Source: Pedobacter fastidiosus
GTDB taxonomy: Bacteria; Bacteroidota; Bacteroidia; Sphingobacteriales; Sphingobacteriaceae
Reading direction: 5' to 3'
Length of the DNA: 64,000 bases
Assembly: GCF_014306625.1 (NCBI RefSeq)
Contig: NZ_JACRYL010000012.1
Coordinates: forward strand, 1-64,000
Shown: piece by piece, positions 1 through 9,203 of the stretch
Layout: each line of letters starts with the position of its first letter
How positions within the stretch are numbered: position 1 is the stretch's first letter
Position numbers and translations under genes: made by a program
Notes under the pieces: model-generated
Seen by the model: the letters and a program-made list of their open reading frames with translations, nothing else
The model's database searches: none
Told to the model about the DNA's origin: nothing

Positions 1-208
1 AACCACAGATGCACACAGATAAACACAGATTTTGGAGTGCTTTTTATTTGCCACCAATACCACAGATCAGGATCGGCCTGGGTTCGTGTCTCCACGAAAC
101 GAAATTAGTTTAAGGGCACGTGGTGACAAGTACCATGGCATTTGGCGTTCGGAATGGATTGACGAAGTGGATAAATCACCTCGTCAGTCCATTTACTTAA
201 TTTTTTTT
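1..208. other. Intergenic stretch with short periodic repeat
   Basis: This is the AT-rich window edge beyond the 3' end of the TonB receptor gene. Positions 1-30 hold three consecutive 10-nt blocks that each end in CACAGAT, and a further CCACAGAT lies at 60-67. Short degenerate ACACAGAT-type repeats occur between genes in this phylum, but three units are too few to name a family. A 64-codon reading frame across this stretch (32-226) has no recognisable features and I do not regard it as a gene. Confidence 0.4.
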
Positions 209-2557
209 TTAAAATCTTCCTGTTAGGCTAACTCCATAGGTTTTGGGATTGCCTAAATGTGCTGCTCCAAAATCGTAAGCATAATCTATGTAAGTTTTAT
301 TGCCTAAATTTCTTCCCCAGAAAAACAAGTCGAAATGCTTTTGTGTAACACCAATTTTCGCATTGTAAAGATTGTAGCCTTTCTGTTCGATGTTGTTACC
401 TAAATCGTAAAACTGATTTCCGGTAAACGACCATTCACCACGTGCTACCAGATTTAATTTAGAAATTTTATCTACTTCATAACTGTACTGCAAAGCCAAC
501 ATCGATGTTAAATCTGGCGTGTACAATTGTCTGTTTCCATCTAAATTAACCGTTGTTCCGTTTTGTGGCAATTGAAGCGAAGTATATTTAGCATCGGTAT
601 AACCCAAATTATAATCTACGTTGAATCCCTTAAAAGGTCTTGCTGATAATTCAGCTTCTACACCTTTACTGGTCAACTTGCCTGCATTTCTGGTAATGGT
701 TACTGCATCTGGCAAAATTAAAACCGGAACTTGAGCATCTGTTAATCGAATATAAAAAGCAGAAACATTAACTGTTAAAAGGTGATCTAAAAAGGTATTT
801 TTCGAGCCAATTTCGAAGTTATTGCTGTATTCTGGTTTGTAAGAAACCAATGGTAAAACCGAAGGATCTGATCCCAATTGAGTAATTCCACCTGCTCTGT
901 AACCTCTGCTGTAATTCCCGTAAACATTATTGTTCTCGGTAATAGAGTAAGCCAAGGTAAACTTTGGAGAGAAAGCTTTGAAATTTGCGCTAGATACGGT
1001 ATCATTTTGGGTGGTAATTGGATCCATTCCATCCATTAAAAATTCGCCTAAAGCACTTTGTTTCTTATGTTCGTAATCGTAACGCAAACCTAAAGTGGCT
1101 TCTAATTTATCTGTTAAGGCATAAGAAACCTGACCGAACGCGGCCAAACCGTAACTTTTACCAGTATTGGTATTTAAGCTGGTCACATTAGGAAATGGTG
1201 CGCCAAGCAATGGTCCGTCTTCGCCAAAAAATGTACCTTGTTTAACTGGATTGTACTGATGAAAGCCATATAAACCTGCCAACCATTTAAATTTAGATGT
1301 TGTTGAGGCTGGCGAACTGAACTTAATTTCTTGCGTATAAACCTGAACTTTATTCCAGTCTTTACCATAATCGTTAATAATCGAGACACCATCAATTGGA
1401 GAAAAATCGCCATCAATAGGTTGTTTGTAAGATCTGTAGTTAGATTGATAAGCCGTTTGCGAGGAGAAATTAAATGAATCGCCAGTATAGTTGGCCGATA
1501 AAGACGCATTAAACAAATTATCAACCATTTCTGTGGTGGCATTTTGATTTAACTTAAACGGATTGGTAAGCGCTTCTTCTACCGAGCCTGCCAGCGGAAA
1601 AGTGCCATTGTTTCTATTTTCGTTATGTTTTACGTTTAAAGTTAACTCAAATTTAGAACTTGCTTGAAGCTTTAAATAATAGTTCCCCAGGTAACCATGG
1701 AGCTTGTCGAATTTAGAATTGTTAAACTCATTCGTGTAAAAGCCACTTTGCCTATTAAACAATCCGGCAGCGCCGAAGAACAATTTATCTTTAATTAAAG
1801 CCGTACGAATGCCCGCACTGTAGCGTTGTTGACCGAAATTACCAATGTCTACACCTGCAAAACCGCTCGTATAATTGGTGGGTTGTTTTGTAATAATATT
1901 GATTACGCCACCCATCGCGTTTCTGCCATAAAGCGTTCCTTGTGGCCCACGAAGCACTTCTATTCTTTCCACATCGAATAAGGATGCGATGTAAGTATCT
2001 AAGCCAAATTGATTTACACCATCAATATAGGTTGCAATTGCAGGATCGTAAGAAGTTGTTCCAATACCTCTAATTGAAGTTACATTTCTGCCATCGCCTG
2101 GATTACTGCTGTATAAATTCGGAACAATTGTAGATAAATCGCGGGTATTCTGAATTCGGTAATCGTTTACCTTGTTAGCAGATAGTGCAGTTATACTCAA
2201 AGGAACATTCTGAACATTTTCCTCGGTTTTCTGTGCCGAAACTGTTACTTCATCAAGCTTTAAATTGGCATCTGATAAAACCACATCCAAATTTTGATTG
2301 CTGGTGATAATTTTCACTGTGGTTGCATAACCAATTGCAGAAAAACGAAGACTTAGTTTCCCAGCTGGAACATTGTTAAATTCGAAATCGCCATTGGCGT
2401 TTGTAACGGTATTTAGGTTGGTATTTAAAATTTGAATACTCACCGCAGGGATGGAAGCATTTTTATTGTCTTTAACTGTTCCTGATAATTTTTGCTGTGC
2501 ATTCGCTGCAAAGCTGAAGACTATACTTAGGCATATCAGGGATATGATTTTTTTCAT
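209..2557 (-). CDS. TonB-dependent outer-membrane receptor
   Basis: Probable TonB-dependent receptor of 782 residues in the outer membrane, energised by TonB/ExbBD. It has a Sec signal peptide ending near ANAQ (about residues 1-20). A carboxypeptidase-regulatory-like beta-sandwich follows at about 22-95. The plug domain at about 110-225 contains LRGPQGTLYGRNA, and the rest is a beta-barrel ending in aromatic F, as outer-membrane barrels do. It is shorter than the SusC proteins here (1020-1070 residues) and has no SusD partner, so it resembles siderophore or small-ligand receptors more than PUL porins. A hairpin terminator separates it from the upstream gene, so it probably has its own promoter. 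The ligand is unknown. Its link to the neighbouring cytochrome and DUF1080 genes is inferred from position only. Confidence 0.9.
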   Translation of the reverse strand: MKKIISLICLSIVFSFAANAQQKLSGTVKDNKNASIPAVSIQILNTNLNTVTNANGDFEFNNVPAGKLSLRFSAIGYATTVKIITSNQNLDVVLSDANLKLDEVTVSAQKTEENVQNVPLSITALSANKVNDYRIQNTRDLSTIVPNLYSSNPGDGRNVTSIRGIGTTSYDPAIATYIDGVNQFGLDTYIASLFDVERIEVLRGPQGTLYGRNAMGGVINIITKQPTNYTSGFAGVDIGNFGQQRYSAGIRTALIKDKLFFGAAGLFNRQSGFYTNEFNNSKFDKLHGYLGNYYLKLQASSKFELTLNVKHNENRNNGTFPLAGSVEEALTNPFKLNQNATTEMVDNLFNASLSANYTGDSFNFSSQTAYQSNYRSYKQPIDGDFSPIDGVSIINDYGKDWNKVQVYTQEIKFSSPASTTSKFKWLAGLYGFHQYNPVKQGTFFGEDGPLLGAPFPNVTSLNTNTGKSYGLAAFGQVSYALTDKLEATLGLRYDYEHKKQSALGEFLMDGMDPITTQNDTVSSANFKAFSPKFTLAYSITENNNVYGNYSRGYRAGGITQLGSDPSVLPLVSYKPEYSNNFEIGSKNTFLDHLLTVNVSAFYIRLTDAQVPVLILPDAVTITRNAGKLTSKGVEAELSARPFKGFNVDYNLGYTDAKYTSLQLPQNGTTVNLDGNRQLYTPDLTSMLALQYSYEVDKISKLNLVARGEWSFTGNQFYDLGNNIEQKGYNLYNAKIGVTQKHFDLFFWGRNLGNKTYIDYAYDFGAAHLGNPKTYGVSLTGRF

Positions 2558-2573
2558 TTCAATTTTTTCAAAT

Positions 2574-2602
2574 AAAAACGGTCGGCGTTTCCACCAACCG
2601 TT
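2574..2602 (-). terminator. Rho-independent terminator
   Basis: On the minus strand, AACGGTTGG and CCGACCGTT pair (one G-T wobble) around an 8-nt loop, followed by a run of five T. It lies just past the stop of the cytochrome c gene and just before the TonB receptor start. Confidence 0.7.
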
Positions 2603-2625
2603 TTAGACTAACAATTAACTAATAT

Positions 2626-4590
2626 TTATTTTAAAGAATTAATCCAAGCTGCAATTTTTAAAGCTTCAGCTTTGGTTACCTGTGGCATTGGAGGCATTTC
2701 TGTTGCATAACCTGGCCAATTTTGTGGCTGAGGATTATGAATTAACTGAAAAATTTTATCTCCAGAATATTTTCTTTTCGCAATTTCTACAAACGCAGGT
2801 CCGATTTGTCTTTTGGTTGCATTGTGGCAAGCCAAGCAAGTATTTTTGGTTAACAAACCTTCTACTTCTTTAAAAGTAGGTGCTTTTGCTGCAACAGAAA
2901 CTGCTTTAGTTGGAAGCGATTTAGATTCTGGCACTTTAGCTGGCACTTTAGCCGTTGAAGCTTTTTTAGCAGCAGCGGAAGTTGTAGGAACCGTTTCAGA
3001 GTTTTTTGTACTCACTTCTTTCATCGATAATTTATCGCCATCAGGGATTTGATTTAGCGTGTAAAAAGCTACAGGGTGAATGAGTGAATAAAAACCATCT
3101 TGAGATCTCAAGCCATCCAAGGTTAAGGTATGAATGTAATATTGACGAAGGTTTTGAACAATAATTCTCGCTTTTAAACCATCTTCTGAAACCTTAACTC
3201 CAGAGATTTTTAATTTTTCTGTATTTACCGGAGGCGATCCATAAACTGGATGATATTTGTAAATGAAGCTTTCTGCGGAATAAGAAGCTAAATCTTCGGC
3301 CGATTTACGATCAACCGGTTTAGTAAATTCAATTTCGAAACCATCAGGCATTGCTCTAACGGCTTTCATTTCGAATGGAACTTTGTTGTTGTAAACCAAT
3401 CTTTCTAAACCTTCGTTTGCATCACCTGCAGATCCCCAACCACGGTTGGTTTCGCCTACAAATAATGAACCATCAGTTCCCCAAGCCAATCTTAATACAC
3501 CCGAACGGAAACCTTTACGGAACAAAAATGAAGCACCTTGCTCCTCGCCTTTTACAGTTTCCATAAAAATTCTAGAAATGATACTCATTCCTTGATCGCC
3601 GACTAAAATTTGTCCGGCAAATGGACCAAAACTATTCGCAGGGATTTTTACAGGCTCTGCAGAAGAGATTCCTAAAATTCCGTAAGGCAACCAAACCGCT
3701 GGCAAACGCAATTCGGGGAAAGTTTTCTTCATTTCGAAAAGCGTTTTGAACGTTTCGTTAACTCTATTTTCTGGTTTAATGTATCGGCCTTGCTCGTTTT
3801 TAATCCGGCGTTCATCCATTTTAGAATAGAAGAAATCGGATTGCAACTTAACTGGAGAATCAGATCTGCTTGTCCACCTTAAACTTGCAGGGTGACCCAT
3901 AAAATCACCTTTATTTACTTTCCACAAACCGCCTGAGCCTACCCAGTCGCCTTGATTTTCTGTATAATAAAATTGATTATCCAACATTCCAATTCCTGCT
4001 GGAGAACGAAGTCCTGCAGCATACGGCGTCATTTTGCCATCTTCGGTAATGTTCATTGCCCAGCCACGCATCGGCACACGGCTTTCGGCTCTCCACCACT
4101 CTTCATCGCCAAAGGCTACATTTGCGGTTACTAAAAAAGTACCATCAGCAGCTATTTTTGGCCCGAAGCTATATTCGTGATAATGACCACTTAAAGGCCA
4201 GGCATAAATGGTTTCGTAAACATCAGCCTTGCCATCCATATCCTTATCAATAAGCTTGGTTAATTCGCCACGTTGCGCAACGTAAAGGGCACCATCTTTA
4301 TAGGCAATACCCAAAATTTCGTGCAATCCGTAGGCAAATCTTTTCCAATATGGTTTAGAGCTGGTTGGATTTTGAACAATGTAAACTTCGCCTCGGCGGG
4401 TAGAAATTCCTAAATCGCCATTTGGCAAAGTAACCAAACCGCCAACTTCTAAAATTGGCCCCTCGGGAACTTTTACTTTATTTATTCTGAAAAAATCTTC
4501 TTCTTTCGGTGTTTCCTGTGCAAAAAGTGTAGAAAAACTTAAGCTTAATGCAAGTATCGTTAGTGTTTTAAATGTATATCTCATCATCAT
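2626..4590 (-). CDS. Secreted sorbosone-dehydrogenase-like propeller with C-terminal cytochrome c
   Basis: A 654-residue exported protein with a signal peptide ending near LFAQ (about residue 24). Residues about 30-400 look like the six-bladed propeller seen in glucose/sorbosone dehydrogenase-like and related membrane-bound sugar-dehydrogenase proteins. A beta-sandwich-like segment and an Ala/Lys/Pro-rich linker (about 525-570) follow. The C-terminal domain carries the haem c motif CLACH (C585, C588, H589) and a downstream ATEMPPMP stretch that could supply the axial Met. It is probably a periplasmic redox enzyme or electron-transfer protein. The substrate is unknown. It starts 5 nt after the stop of the DUF1080 gene, so the two are almost certainly co-transcribed. 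Proteins of this type often occur beside DUF1080 proteins in Bacteroidota and Planctomycetota, suggesting 3-keto-sugar chemistry (inference). Confidence 0.75.
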   Translation of the reverse strand: MMMRYTFKTLTILALSLSFSTLFAQETPKEEDFFRINKVKVPEGPILEVGGLVTLPNGDLGISTRRGEVYIVQNPTSSKPYWKRFAYGLHEILGIAYKDGALYVAQRGELTKLIDKDMDGKADVYETIYAWPLSGHYHEYSFGPKIAADGTFLVTANVAFGDEEWWRAESRVPMRGWAMNITEDGKMTPYAAGLRSPAGIGMLDNQFYYTENQGDWVGSGGLWKVNKGDFMGHPASLRWTSRSDSPVKLQSDFFYSKMDERRIKNEQGRYIKPENRVNETFKTLFEMKKTFPELRLPAVWLPYGILGISSAEPVKIPANSFGPFAGQILVGDQGMSIISRIFMETVKGEEQGASFLFRKGFRSGVLRLAWGTDGSLFVGETNRGWGSAGDANEGLERLVYNNKVPFEMKAVRAMPDGFEIEFTKPVDRKSAEDLASYSAESFIYKYHPVYGSPPVNTEKLKISGVKVSEDGLKARIIVQNLRQYYIHTLTLDGLRSQDGFYSLIHPVAFYTLNQIPDGDKLSMKEVSTKNSETVPTTSAAAKKASTAKVPAKVPESKSLPTKAVSVAAKAPTFKEVEGLLTKNTCLACHNATKRQIGPAFVEIAKRKYSGDKIFQLIHNPQPQNWPGYATEMPPMPQVTKAEALKIAAWINSLK

Positions 4591-4595
4591 TCAGA

Positions 4596-6002
4596 TTAAA
4601 ACAAAATGGTATAATTTAACTTACTGCCAATTGCTACAATAATTTCTTTTTTACCATCTACATCTCTAATAATCGGCTTCGAAGCGCCTTCTGGAAATTG
4701 TAGGTAATAAGATTTATCATCAATTAGATATAATCCTTTTGAAACCTCTTCGATATTTGAAGCCGTTGCTAAAAGGAAATAAAAATCTTTTGATGGTTTA
4801 TCAACAGAAATTTCTCTGGTTAAACCTTGTCCATTGTCCATTACTTTAACCGCATCGGTAACAGTTGAACCATAAATAATGTACTTAAACTCTGGTCTTT
4901 CTTGGTTATCCATTACATAACCCTTTGTACGGAAACCTGTTCCTACGGTATCAGCAACCCATTTATCTTTATCGCTAGCCAACCTAGAAATTGCTAGAAC
5001 TGGCTTTTGGGTAAAGCGGGTTACACTTCCCAAAGGGCGAGAAGTTCCATTACCTCGATCGTGCCACATTGGCGTTGCATCGATAAAACCACCATGCCAT
5101 CCTTGTAAAAGTGTGCCGTTATCCAAATCGTAACTGTAAGCTGTTTTTTCTGGTCCGCCAACCGAAATTGCATGTACCGAACGCACACCCGGAACTACAT
5201 CTATAAAACTGCGGATCATATTATTGCTTGATGCATCTACATAAATTGGATCATCATCATTGCCTTGATTGTTTCTCGGAAACTGAGAAAGTGGGGTAAT
5301 TTCGATATTTTTAAATGCTACAGAACCATGATCGCCTTGCAAACGCAGTGGACCAGTTGCTTTTTCTGCACCAGCTGCCCCACGAGTTGCACCGAATAAC
5401 TCTACATTTTCGTGGATGGTGATTCCGTTTAATTCAACGCTGATAATTTTTGCATTTTGGGTTTTTTCAGATCCATTAAATTTAGGTGCCTGAAAAACTA
5501 TTTTAATGTGCTGCCATAAACCAGGCGCTTTACTTGCATTTTGACGTGGGGCAATTCCTCCAAATCCTTTTTCTCCATCAGGTTTAGAATCATTCCAACG
5601 TTCGTAAATACCACCATTATTTGCGGATGTTGCATTTCTTAATCCCCAGGCATCATCAATTTGGATTTCGTAATTTCCTTGAAGATAGATTCCAGAATTG
5701 GTTCCTTTGGCGGTTAAATAATCAAGCTCGATTAAGGCATCGCCAAATTCGGTATTGGTGTATAAATCTGATCCCGCACTTTTTGCAGATGATTCATTTA
5801 CCAAAATGCCAGTTCCCTTTGTGGTTTTTAATACATTTTCTTTCGTTAAATCGGTAAAAACATTTTCTGCTAATGACCACGATTTTGCAGGGTTTTTAAA
5901 TGCAGAAAGATCTTTAAGATCTATGCGCTGGCCAAATGCCAGAAAGGTTCCGCTAAGCCAGAGAATGGTTGCGCAACCCGCCTTTAAGACGTTCAATTTC
6001 AT
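4596..6002 (-). CDS. DUF1080 (3-keto-disaccharide hydrolase-like) secreted protein
   Basis: A 468-residue secreted protein with a signal peptide ending near AFGQ (about residue 24). Residues about 40-240 match the concanavalin-like DUF1080 fold (3-keto-disaccharide hydrolase domain, PF06439). Visible hallmarks are the GTNSGIYLQGNYEIQIDD segment and the closing ATGPLRLQGDHGSVAFKNIEI segment. The C-terminal 220 residues are an additional, mostly beta region that I cannot assign; it has GWHGGFIDATPMWHDRGNG and may be a second domain typical of cytochrome-linked DUF1080 proteins. It lies 5 nt upstream of the cytochrome c/propeller gene and is probably translated from the same mRNA. Family members are known to act on 3-keto-glycosides. 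That activity here is inferred. Confidence 0.75.
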   Translation of the reverse strand: MKLNVLKAGCATILWLSGTFLAFGQRIDLKDLSAFKNPAKSWSLAENVFTDLTKENVLKTTKGTGILVNESSAKSAGSDLYTNTEFGDALIELDYLTAKGTNSGIYLQGNYEIQIDDAWGLRNATSANNGGIYERWNDSKPDGEKGFGGIAPRQNASKAPGLWQHIKIVFQAPKFNGSEKTQNAKIISVELNGITIHENVELFGATRGAAGAEKATGPLRLQGDHGSVAFKNIEITPLSQFPRNNQGNDDDPIYVDASSNNMIRSFIDVVPGVRSVHAISVGGPEKTAYSYDLDNGTLLQGWHGGFIDATPMWHDRGNGTSRPLGSVTRFTQKPVLAISRLASDKDKWVADTVGTGFRTKGYVMDNQERPEFKYIIYGSTVTDAVKVMDNGQGLTREISVDKPSKDFYFLLATASNIEEVSKGLYLIDDKSYYLQFPEGASKPIIRDVDGKKEIIVAIGSKLNYTILF

Positions 6003-6056
6003 ATTTGGTTTGTTAGTAATTAGCCAGTTAAAGCTAATATATAATTATTTTAAAAC

Positions 6057-6088
6057 CTATCGGATGAAGTTTTTACTCCATCCGATAG
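6057..6088 (-). terminator. Terminator hairpin after GH92 gene
   Basis: A 14-bp stem (CTATCGGATGGAGT with ACTTCATCCGATAG, one wobble) closes an AAAA loop. It is followed on the minus strand by GTTTTAAAAT, a short U tract. It lies 10 nt past the GH92 stop and before the DUF1080 gene, so it probably ends or attenuates the BSP-GH92 transcript. Confidence 0.6.
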
Positions 6089-6097
6089 ATGATATTT

Positions 6098-8386
6098 TTA
6101 TTTTTCTGTTGATAACGAATAAGGGAAATCAACAGGATTTGAACCTCTGGTTTTGTTTGGTGATGCCGTCATGTTAAAGTTTAACACTGCTCCATTTTGC
6201 AAACCACTATGGCTGATCCAGTTTTTAGAATATGGTTTTCCGTTTAACTGTAACGACTGTACGTAACGATTGCTATCGCTATTTGCACCTGCATTGATCA
6301 CTACCGTTTTGCCGTTTTCTAAAGTAAGCGTTACCTTTTTAAATAATGGCGCACCTAATACATACTGATCTGTTGCTGGCGTAACAGGATAAAATCCCAT
6401 TGCCGAGAACACGTACCATGCAGAAGTTTGTCCGTTATCTTCATCACCGCAATAACCATCTGGTGTTGCTTTATACATTCTATTCATGGTTTCTCTAACC
6501 CAATATTGAGTTTTGTAAGGCGCACCACCATAGTTGTACAAATAAATCATGTGTTGAATAGGTTGATTTCCATGAGCATACTGACCCATGTTTGCAATCT
6601 GCATTTCGCGAATTTCGTGAATTACACCACCGTAAGCACTTTCATCAAATACTGGAGGCATAGAGAAAACTGAATCCAATTTGGTTACAAATTTTTCATG
6701 ACCGCCCATTAATTTTGCTAAACCATCAACATCCTGGAAAACCGACCAAGTGTAGTGCCAGCTATTTCCTTCCGTAAAAGCGCCACCCCATTTAAACGGA
6801 CTGAAAGGGCTTTGGAAAGTTCCATCCTGATTCTTACCACGCATTAGGCCAGAAGAAGGATCGAAAAGGTTTTTGTAATTCATTGCTCTTTTCTTATAAA
6901 TCGCGATTTCTGAGGCTGGTTTGCCTAAAGCTCTACCCAATTGGTAAATCGTGAAATCATCATAAGAATATTCTAATGTTTTAGCTGCGTTTTCATTCTT
7001 TTTAACATCGAATGGAACATAACCCAATTCATTGTAATATTTAACACCATCGCGACCAACAGCTTCCATCGGGCCTTCATTGTTAGCGCCATGTTTTAAA
7101 GCATCCCACAAAGTATTAATATCGTAACCACGCATGCCTTTAATGTAGGCATCTGCAACTACAGAAGCCGAATTGTTACCCACCATAATGTTGGCATAAC
7201 CTGGGCTACTCCATTCTGGTAACCAGCCACCTTCTTTGTAATCGTTAATTAAACCTTGTTGCATCTCTTTGTTAATTGATGGATAAACCAAGTTTAAGAA
7301 AGGATATAAGGCTCTAAATGTATCCCAAAAACCAGTTCCAGCAAACATATAACCTGGTTTAACTTCGCCAGTGTATGGGCTCCAGTGTACAATTTGGTTT
7401 TGAGCATCTACTTCATACAATTTATTCGGGAAGAATAATGTACGGTACATACAAGAATAGAAAGTACGGGTTTGATCAATCGTACCACCTTCTACTGCAA
7501 TTTTGCTCAAGGTTTTGTTCCAAACGGCCCTCCCTTTTGCTTTCGTTGCATCGAAACCATCATTAGCTAATTCTCTTTTTAAATTGATATCGGCCTGTTC
7601 GAAACTAATAAATGATGAAGCAACTTTTGCAGTTACTTGCTCGCCTTTAGTGGTTTGGAAACCAATAACAGCACCAGCATGGTTTACGGTTAGTTCTAAA
7701 TCTTTATCATTAAGTTTTTTATCATCCCAAGTTTTGGCCAATTTGAAATCTTTATTGAAATAGATTACAAAATAGTTTTTGAAATTTTTAGGGAGTGGTC
7801 CGCGGGCATATTTAGTGGTGTAGCCAATAATTTTGCGTTCTGCAGGAATAATCTTAATGTACGAACCTCTGTCTTGAGCATCTACAACTACAAAAGAACT
7901 ATCCGTTTTTGGGAAAGTAAATCTGAATTGCGCCGCTCTTTCTGTAGGTGTAATTTCTGTGGTAACATCAGCATCTGCTAAGTAAACGCTATAGTAATAT
8001 GGTTTTGATACTTCGGCTTTATGGCTGTACCAACTTGCACGATCATCATCAGTAAATTTTAATTTTCCGGTTACTGGCATGATCGAGAAAGCGCCGTAAT
8101 CGTTCATCCAAGGAGAAGGTTGATGGGTTTGTTTAAAGCCACGAATTTTATCTGCACCATAAACGTAAGCCCAGCCATCGCCGTTTTTGCCGGTTTGCGG
8201 GCTCCACATATTCATTCCCCAAGGCAAGCCTATTGCTGGGTAAGTGTTTCCATTCGATAAATCTGGTTTAGATTGTGTACCCATAAGTGGGTTAATCCAA
8301 TCTACCGGATCTGTAATTTTGCCAACAGTTTGTGCGAAGCTGGTTGAAGCTGCAAAACTTAATAAGGCGATGAACAGTTTTTTCAT
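6098..8386 (-). CDS. GH92 family exo-alpha-mannosidase
   Basis: A 762-residue glycoside hydrolase family 92 enzyme with a signal peptide ending near SFAQ (about residue 19). GH92 enzymes are calcium-dependent inverting exo-alpha-mannosidases with an N-terminal beta-sandwich and an alpha/alpha toroid. Family motifs are clear: WINPLMGT and GNTYPAIGLPWGM near the N-terminus, the GTGFWDTFRALYP block in the middle, HGNQPIQH at 605-612, and GDEDNGQTSAWYVFSAMGF near 640-660. The +1 subsite motif reads HGNQP where the alpha-1,2-specific enzymes I recall read HGNEP, so the linkage may differ. It starts 26 nt after the BSP gene stop, downstream of a LacI-type operator. It is the clear paralogue of the GH92 at 21782-24049. 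Family confidence is high; the substrate is unproven. Confidence 0.93.
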   Translation of the reverse strand: MKKLFIALLSFAASTSFAQTVGKITDPVDWINPLMGTQSKPDLSNGNTYPAIGLPWGMNMWSPQTGKNGDGWAYVYGADKIRGFKQTHQPSPWMNDYGAFSIMPVTGKLKFTDDDRASWYSHKAEVSKPYYYSVYLADADVTTEITPTERAAQFRFTFPKTDSSFVVVDAQDRGSYIKIIPAERKIIGYTTKYARGPLPKNFKNYFVIYFNKDFKLAKTWDDKKLNDKDLELTVNHAGAVIGFQTTKGEQVTAKVASSFISFEQADINLKRELANDGFDATKAKGRAVWNKTLSKIAVEGGTIDQTRTFYSCMYRTLFFPNKLYEVDAQNQIVHWSPYTGEVKPGYMFAGTGFWDTFRALYPFLNLVYPSINKEMQQGLINDYKEGGWLPEWSSPGYANIMVGNNSASVVADAYIKGMRGYDINTLWDALKHGANNEGPMEAVGRDGVKYYNELGYVPFDVKKNENAAKTLEYSYDDFTIYQLGRALGKPASEIAIYKKRAMNYKNLFDPSSGLMRGKNQDGTFQSPFSPFKWGGAFTEGNSWHYTWSVFQDVDGLAKLMGGHEKFVTKLDSVFSMPPVFDESAYGGVIHEIREMQIANMGQYAHGNQPIQHMIYLYNYGGAPYKTQYWVRETMNRMYKATPDGYCGDEDNGQTSAWYVFSAMGFYPVTPATDQYVLGAPLFKKVTLTLENGKTVVINAGANSDSNRYVQSLQLNGKPYSKNWISHSGLQNGAVLNFNMTASPNKTRGSNPVDFPYSLSTEK

Positions 8387-8412
8387 TTTTGTATGTTTCA
8401 GTTATTGTGTTT

Positions 8413-9096
8413 CTATTTTGATTGTTCTAATGAAGGGTTTTTAACATAATCTGCCCAAAGACCATCGAGATCTTTTCCGGTTAATTTTGCCCAAATCTTA
8501 GGGGTATAAGTATGATCTCTTAACGAATCATCTACAGCTTTAACCGTTCCGGGTTTAACATATTTTTCTATCCAGGCAAAAAACCGAGCGGTTATTCTGT
8601 AGCTATTTTTATAAGAATGTTCTGGTTTTAAATCAGGAAGGGTCCAATTTGCACCTGCATTATCCACACCGAATTTGTAACGGGCATAATCGGCAATGCC
8701 TTCTGTTAACCACCCCGGGCCAACGCTTCTGCCATAATCCTGAACAATGTGCATCACCTCGTGGGTAACCACATCAATATCTTCTGGGTGTGTAATCATC
8801 CAGATGGAGCTAAAACTTACTTTACCATCGCTGGTTGCGGCAACACCTTTATAATTTGTATCTACAAAGAACTTAACCTCTTTCATTGTAGATGGGTTAT
8901 ACTCTTTTGCAAGTTTAGGATAGACTTCAAAAAAGGTCTTAATCAAACGCTTTTTCAACTGAGGATCTAAACCAGCAAAATTACTTTCGAAAGAAAGCGT
9001 GTACCCATTTTTCTTAATTATTTCTTGAGCTTTTAATTTAGAGAGGGGCAACAATGCAAACGTTGCCAAAACGCATGAGAAAATTATCTTTTTCAT
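8413..9096 (-). CDS. Basic secretory protein (BSP) family metallopeptidase-like protein
   Basis: A 227-residue secreted protein with a signal peptide ending near LKAQ (about residue 24). It has the plant-type basic secretory protein fold (PF04450): a beta/alpha N-terminal half with TFFEVYP, the zinc-binding HEVMH at 112-116 followed by IVQDYG, then WLTEGIADYARY. The HExxH helix supports a zincin-like peptidase role, but bacterial BSP proteins are poorly characterised. It is the first gene of a unit with GH92, and a palindromic operator lies 60 bp upstream. Two paralogues are at 11576-12247 and 12259-13236. I infer cleavage of the protein part of a glycoprotein whose mannose is removed by GH92. 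Confidence 0.8.
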   Translation of the reverse strand: MKKIIFSCVLATFALLPLSKLKAQEIIKKNGYTLSFESNFAGLDPQLKKRLIKTFFEVYPKLAKEYNPSTMKEVKFFVDTNYKGVAATSDGKVSFSSIWMITHPEDIDVVTHEVMHIVQDYGRSVGPGWLTEGIADYARYKFGVDNAGANWTLPDLKPEHSYKNSYRITARFFAWIEKYVKPGTVKAVDDSLRDHTYTPKIWAKLTGKDLDGLWADYVKNPSLEQSK

Positions 9097-9155
9097 TTAA
9101 ATCTTTGATTTTTCGACTTTGGTTAGTTTATTGTTCCGCAAAATAAATATAATAT

Positions 9156-9169
9156 GTAAAACGTTTTAC
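9156..9169 (-). promoter_or_regulatory. LacI-type operator upstream of BSP-GH92 unit
   Basis: Perfect 14-bp palindrome GTAAAACGTTTTAC, with the central CG step typical of LacI-family operators. It lies 60 bp before the BSP start and is identical to the site at 28958-28971. It is a predicted binding site for the LacI-type protein encoded at 29043-30047. Confidence 0.75.
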
Positions 9170-9203
9170 TAATCATCAAAATTTTTTTTATAACATTTTT
9201 GTT

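Noticed and set aside
1..67. CRISPR-like short repeats (CACAGAT units)
   Set aside because: Unit spacing is 10 nt with no spacers; it is a simple tandem motif, not an array.
32..226. Plus-strand 64-codon frame at the window start
   Set aside because: No signal, domain or coding pattern; it overlaps a repeat-rich edge and the end of the TonB receptor gene.
5755..6177. Plus-strand frame of 140 codons opposite the DUF1080 gene
   Set aside because: Antisense to a clear gene and crossing a terminator; no recognisable protein.
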